Source of the DNA: a virus
DNA: 27,816 nucleotides
Direction: 5' to 3' (one strand)
Virus record (IMG/VR): IMGVR_UViG_3300022074_000292
Coordinates: 1 to 27,816 of that record
In this document: piece after piece, positions 26,499 through 27,816 of the stretch
Layout: each line of letters opens with the position of its first letter
How positions within the stretch are numbered: position 1 is the first letter of the stretch
Position numbers and translations under genes: made by a program
The notes under the pieces: generated by a model
Database searches by the model: none
What the model saw: the letters and a program-made list of their open reading frames with translations, nothing else
Told to the model about the DNA's origin: nothing

Positions 26499-27710
26499 GT
26501 GCAAAATTTATTTAATAACAAAACAATAGCAATAGGTTTAGAACCTGAATTAGTAGGTGTAAGCCCAAACAGTATGAATGCTTTCAATAGTGGATCAAAC
26601 AAAATCAAAGGTTTAAATTATAAATCTGATCCTTCTGTTGGAACAGAATGCGATCTTCCCGTTTTAGCAGATTGTCAATTCACACGTGATTATATGACAA
26701 GTGTATATAATCAAATCACTAGCCAAGGTGGAAGAGTTAACGTTAAATGTTCAACACACGTCCATCTTTCCACCATGCCAATCAAACAAGGTTTATCAAA
26801 TGAAGAATTTTCTAGACGTTCTGTTGAAATGAGAAATTCAAACAGAAATTATTTAGAGAATAATAATCTTGTTTCAGAATTGTTTGATACTAGCACTAAT
26901 TCAAGATTACCTTTAGACGTGGTTAAAGATGTTCTTTACAGAGTATCTAAGCATATTGATTTCTTCCATTCATGTGTTGCTAAGTCTAGACGTGACGATG
27001 GTGGATATTGTAACAGTGCAGGACGTCCAAATGGCTATTGGTGTAGAAAACCTGCTAGTATTACTCAAATACTTAATGCTAGAGTTACTCAACATGATCT
27101 AGAACGTGTTCAAAATCATACTAACAGTACAAGAAAATACAGTGCTGTTAATTGCCAACACTATGGATCTAAAAAAACTATAGAATTTAGATCACATGGT
27201 GGAACATTAGAAACCAATAAAATATTTACTTGGATTAACTTTTTACAAAACATGGTTAATCATAGTCTTCAAACACGTTTTAAAGCTGATACAGTGACAG
27301 AACAGTTAACTAGTCCTAGTTATATAGGAAGATCTTCAAACACTGTTAAATCACGTTTATGGTCTTTTTGTAGAACAGAAGGTGGACGTTCTGTTGAAGA
27401 GATTATGTCACATTGTAATATCAATAATGCTCAAAGTGTTAGACGTACAATATCAGAAATTAGAGCTGAGGAAAGATATGATCCTTTTATTGTTACACAT
27501 AATCAGCAGGAATATGGTGTTAGATATGGTACATCAAATGCTTATTCTAACAATGGCTATGAGGTGTTAACATCCACGAATGTTAACAGACCATCAAACA
27601 ATTTAAGTTTTATTTCTAATAGTGATGAACGTGGTAAAAGTGATTTACTTGCAGGTTTAGACAATCAAACAATTGCAGATTTAAATGAAAGAATTTCTTC
27701 ATTTAGATAA
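26499..27710 (+). CDS. Putative amidoligase (PF12224-type COOH-NH2 ligase)
   Basis: Encodes 403 residues from a GTG start with GGAAAGGAAAC upstream. It shows the glutamine-synthetase-like amidoligase pattern: GLEPELVG (Glu15, Glu17), KSDPSVGTECDLP (Asp44, Glu50), KCSTHVHLS (His87, His89), then about 130 residues on YSAVNCQHYGSKKTIEFRSH with Glu229 and Arg231, and ETNKIFTWINFLQNMV. These residues bind metal and ATP in the family, which joins a carboxylate to an amine. Residues of roughly 300-350 (RSVEEIMSHCNINNAQSVRR; TISEIRAEERYD) look like a winged helix. Paired with the GGCT-like gene it may add and remove gamma-glutamyl-type links on a peptide or protein; the target is not known. Confidence 0.83.
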   Translation: MQNLFNNKTIAIGLEPELVGVSPNSMNAFNSGSNKIKGLNYKSDPSVGTECDLPVLADCQFTRDYMTSVYNQITSQGGRVNVKCSTHVHLSTMPIKQGLSNEEFSRRSVEMRNSNRNYLENNNLVSELFDTSTNSRLPLDVVKDVLYRVSKHIDFFHSCVAKSRRDDGGYCNSAGRPNGYWCRKPASITQILNARVTQHDLERVQNHTNSTRKYSAVNCQHYGSKKTIEFRSHGGTLETNKIFTWINFLQNMVNHSLQTRFKADTVTEQLTSPSYIGRSSNTVKSRLWSFCRTEGGRSVEEIMSHCNINNAQSVRRTISEIRAEERYDPFIVTHNQQEYGVRYGTSNAYSNNGYEVLTSTNVNRPSNNLSFISNSDERGKSDLLAGLDNQTIADLNERISSFR

Positions 27711-27731
27711 TTTCTTCATCAAACATTTTAG

Positions 27732-27765
27732 AATATCCTAGTTAATTTACTAGGATATTTTTTTT
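27732..27765 (+). terminator. Intrinsic terminator after the amidoligase gene
   Basis: AATATCCTAG (27732-27741) pairs with CTAGGATATT (27750-27759) around an eight-base loop, running into eight T. The stem differs from the GCTGGG type of the other cassettes. No gene is seen in the remaining 50 bases. Confidence 0.88.
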
Positions 27766-27816
27766 GCCTAAGTCCTTGTTTTTATTGTATAAAATCGGGG
27801 GCGTATACCATAGTAC

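Noticed and set aside
1-27816. tRNA genes
   Set aside because: No cloverleaf with a T-arm GTTC-A/G-A pattern found; GTTCG occurrences belong to the repeated 9-bp word.

Overview
The window is most simply read as part of a tailed bacteriophage genome of low GC content. The gene types (P22-like tail/stabilisation protein, large ejection-type internal virion proteins, T4-type lysozyme, Sak4-like recombinase, TOPRIM-helicase, small zinc ribbons) fit a short-tailed (podovirus-like) phage of a Gram-negative, probably marine, bacterium. The host is an inference. No integrase, tRNA, CRISPR array or DNA polymerase gene was seen. The left end cuts into a structural gene; head, portal and large-terminase genes are not here.

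Layout. (1) 1-9010: late genes, all rightward and nearly gapless with TAATG-type overlaps: a tail/stabilisation-like protein, small and glycine-rich virion proteins, three long ejection-type proteins, then lysozyme. (2) 8975-9246: a single leftward ribbon-helix-helix (RHH) regulator with its own promoter and three phased operator-like repeats. (3) 9200-17265: DNA metabolism: DUF1064 nuclease, then from a strong promoter at 9589 a coiled-coil protein, Sak4-like ATPase, SSB-like protein, SF2 helicase, DUF6378 protein, a small protein with an SSB-type acidic tail, a Cas4/RecB-like Fe-S exonuclease and a TOPRIM-RepA primase-helicase. Synthesis itself probably uses the host polymerase. (4) 17284-22241: many small accessory genes, including an HExxH metallopeptidase, zinc-ribbon proteins and a DNA methyltransferase. 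(5) 22190-23340: an iteron-like hexamer cluster with GC-rich hairpins, the terminase small subunit gene, and a GC-richer structured stretch without a credible ORF. (6) 23340-27816: self-contained cassettes, each with promoter, small gene(s) and intrinsic terminator, ending with a GGCT-like/amidoligase gene pair. A leftward promoter and terminator here bracket a likely small RNA.

Three DNA-level signals cut across the genes. The 9-mer AATTGTTCG/CGAACAATT occurs at 29 places (counted by eye), in genes in all three frames and both orientations, and as the palindrome CGAACAATTGTTCG between cassettes. An 11-bp operator-like motif, G(C/T)AATCATTAC and its reverse complement, occurs at nine sites, in eight of them inside the -35/-10 spacer. 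The hexamer ACTTAC/GTAAGT occurs ten times in about 200 bp just before the terminase small-subunit gene. Together these suggest a phage with coordinated control of its early and accessory genes and a dispersed DNA mark of unknown purpose.
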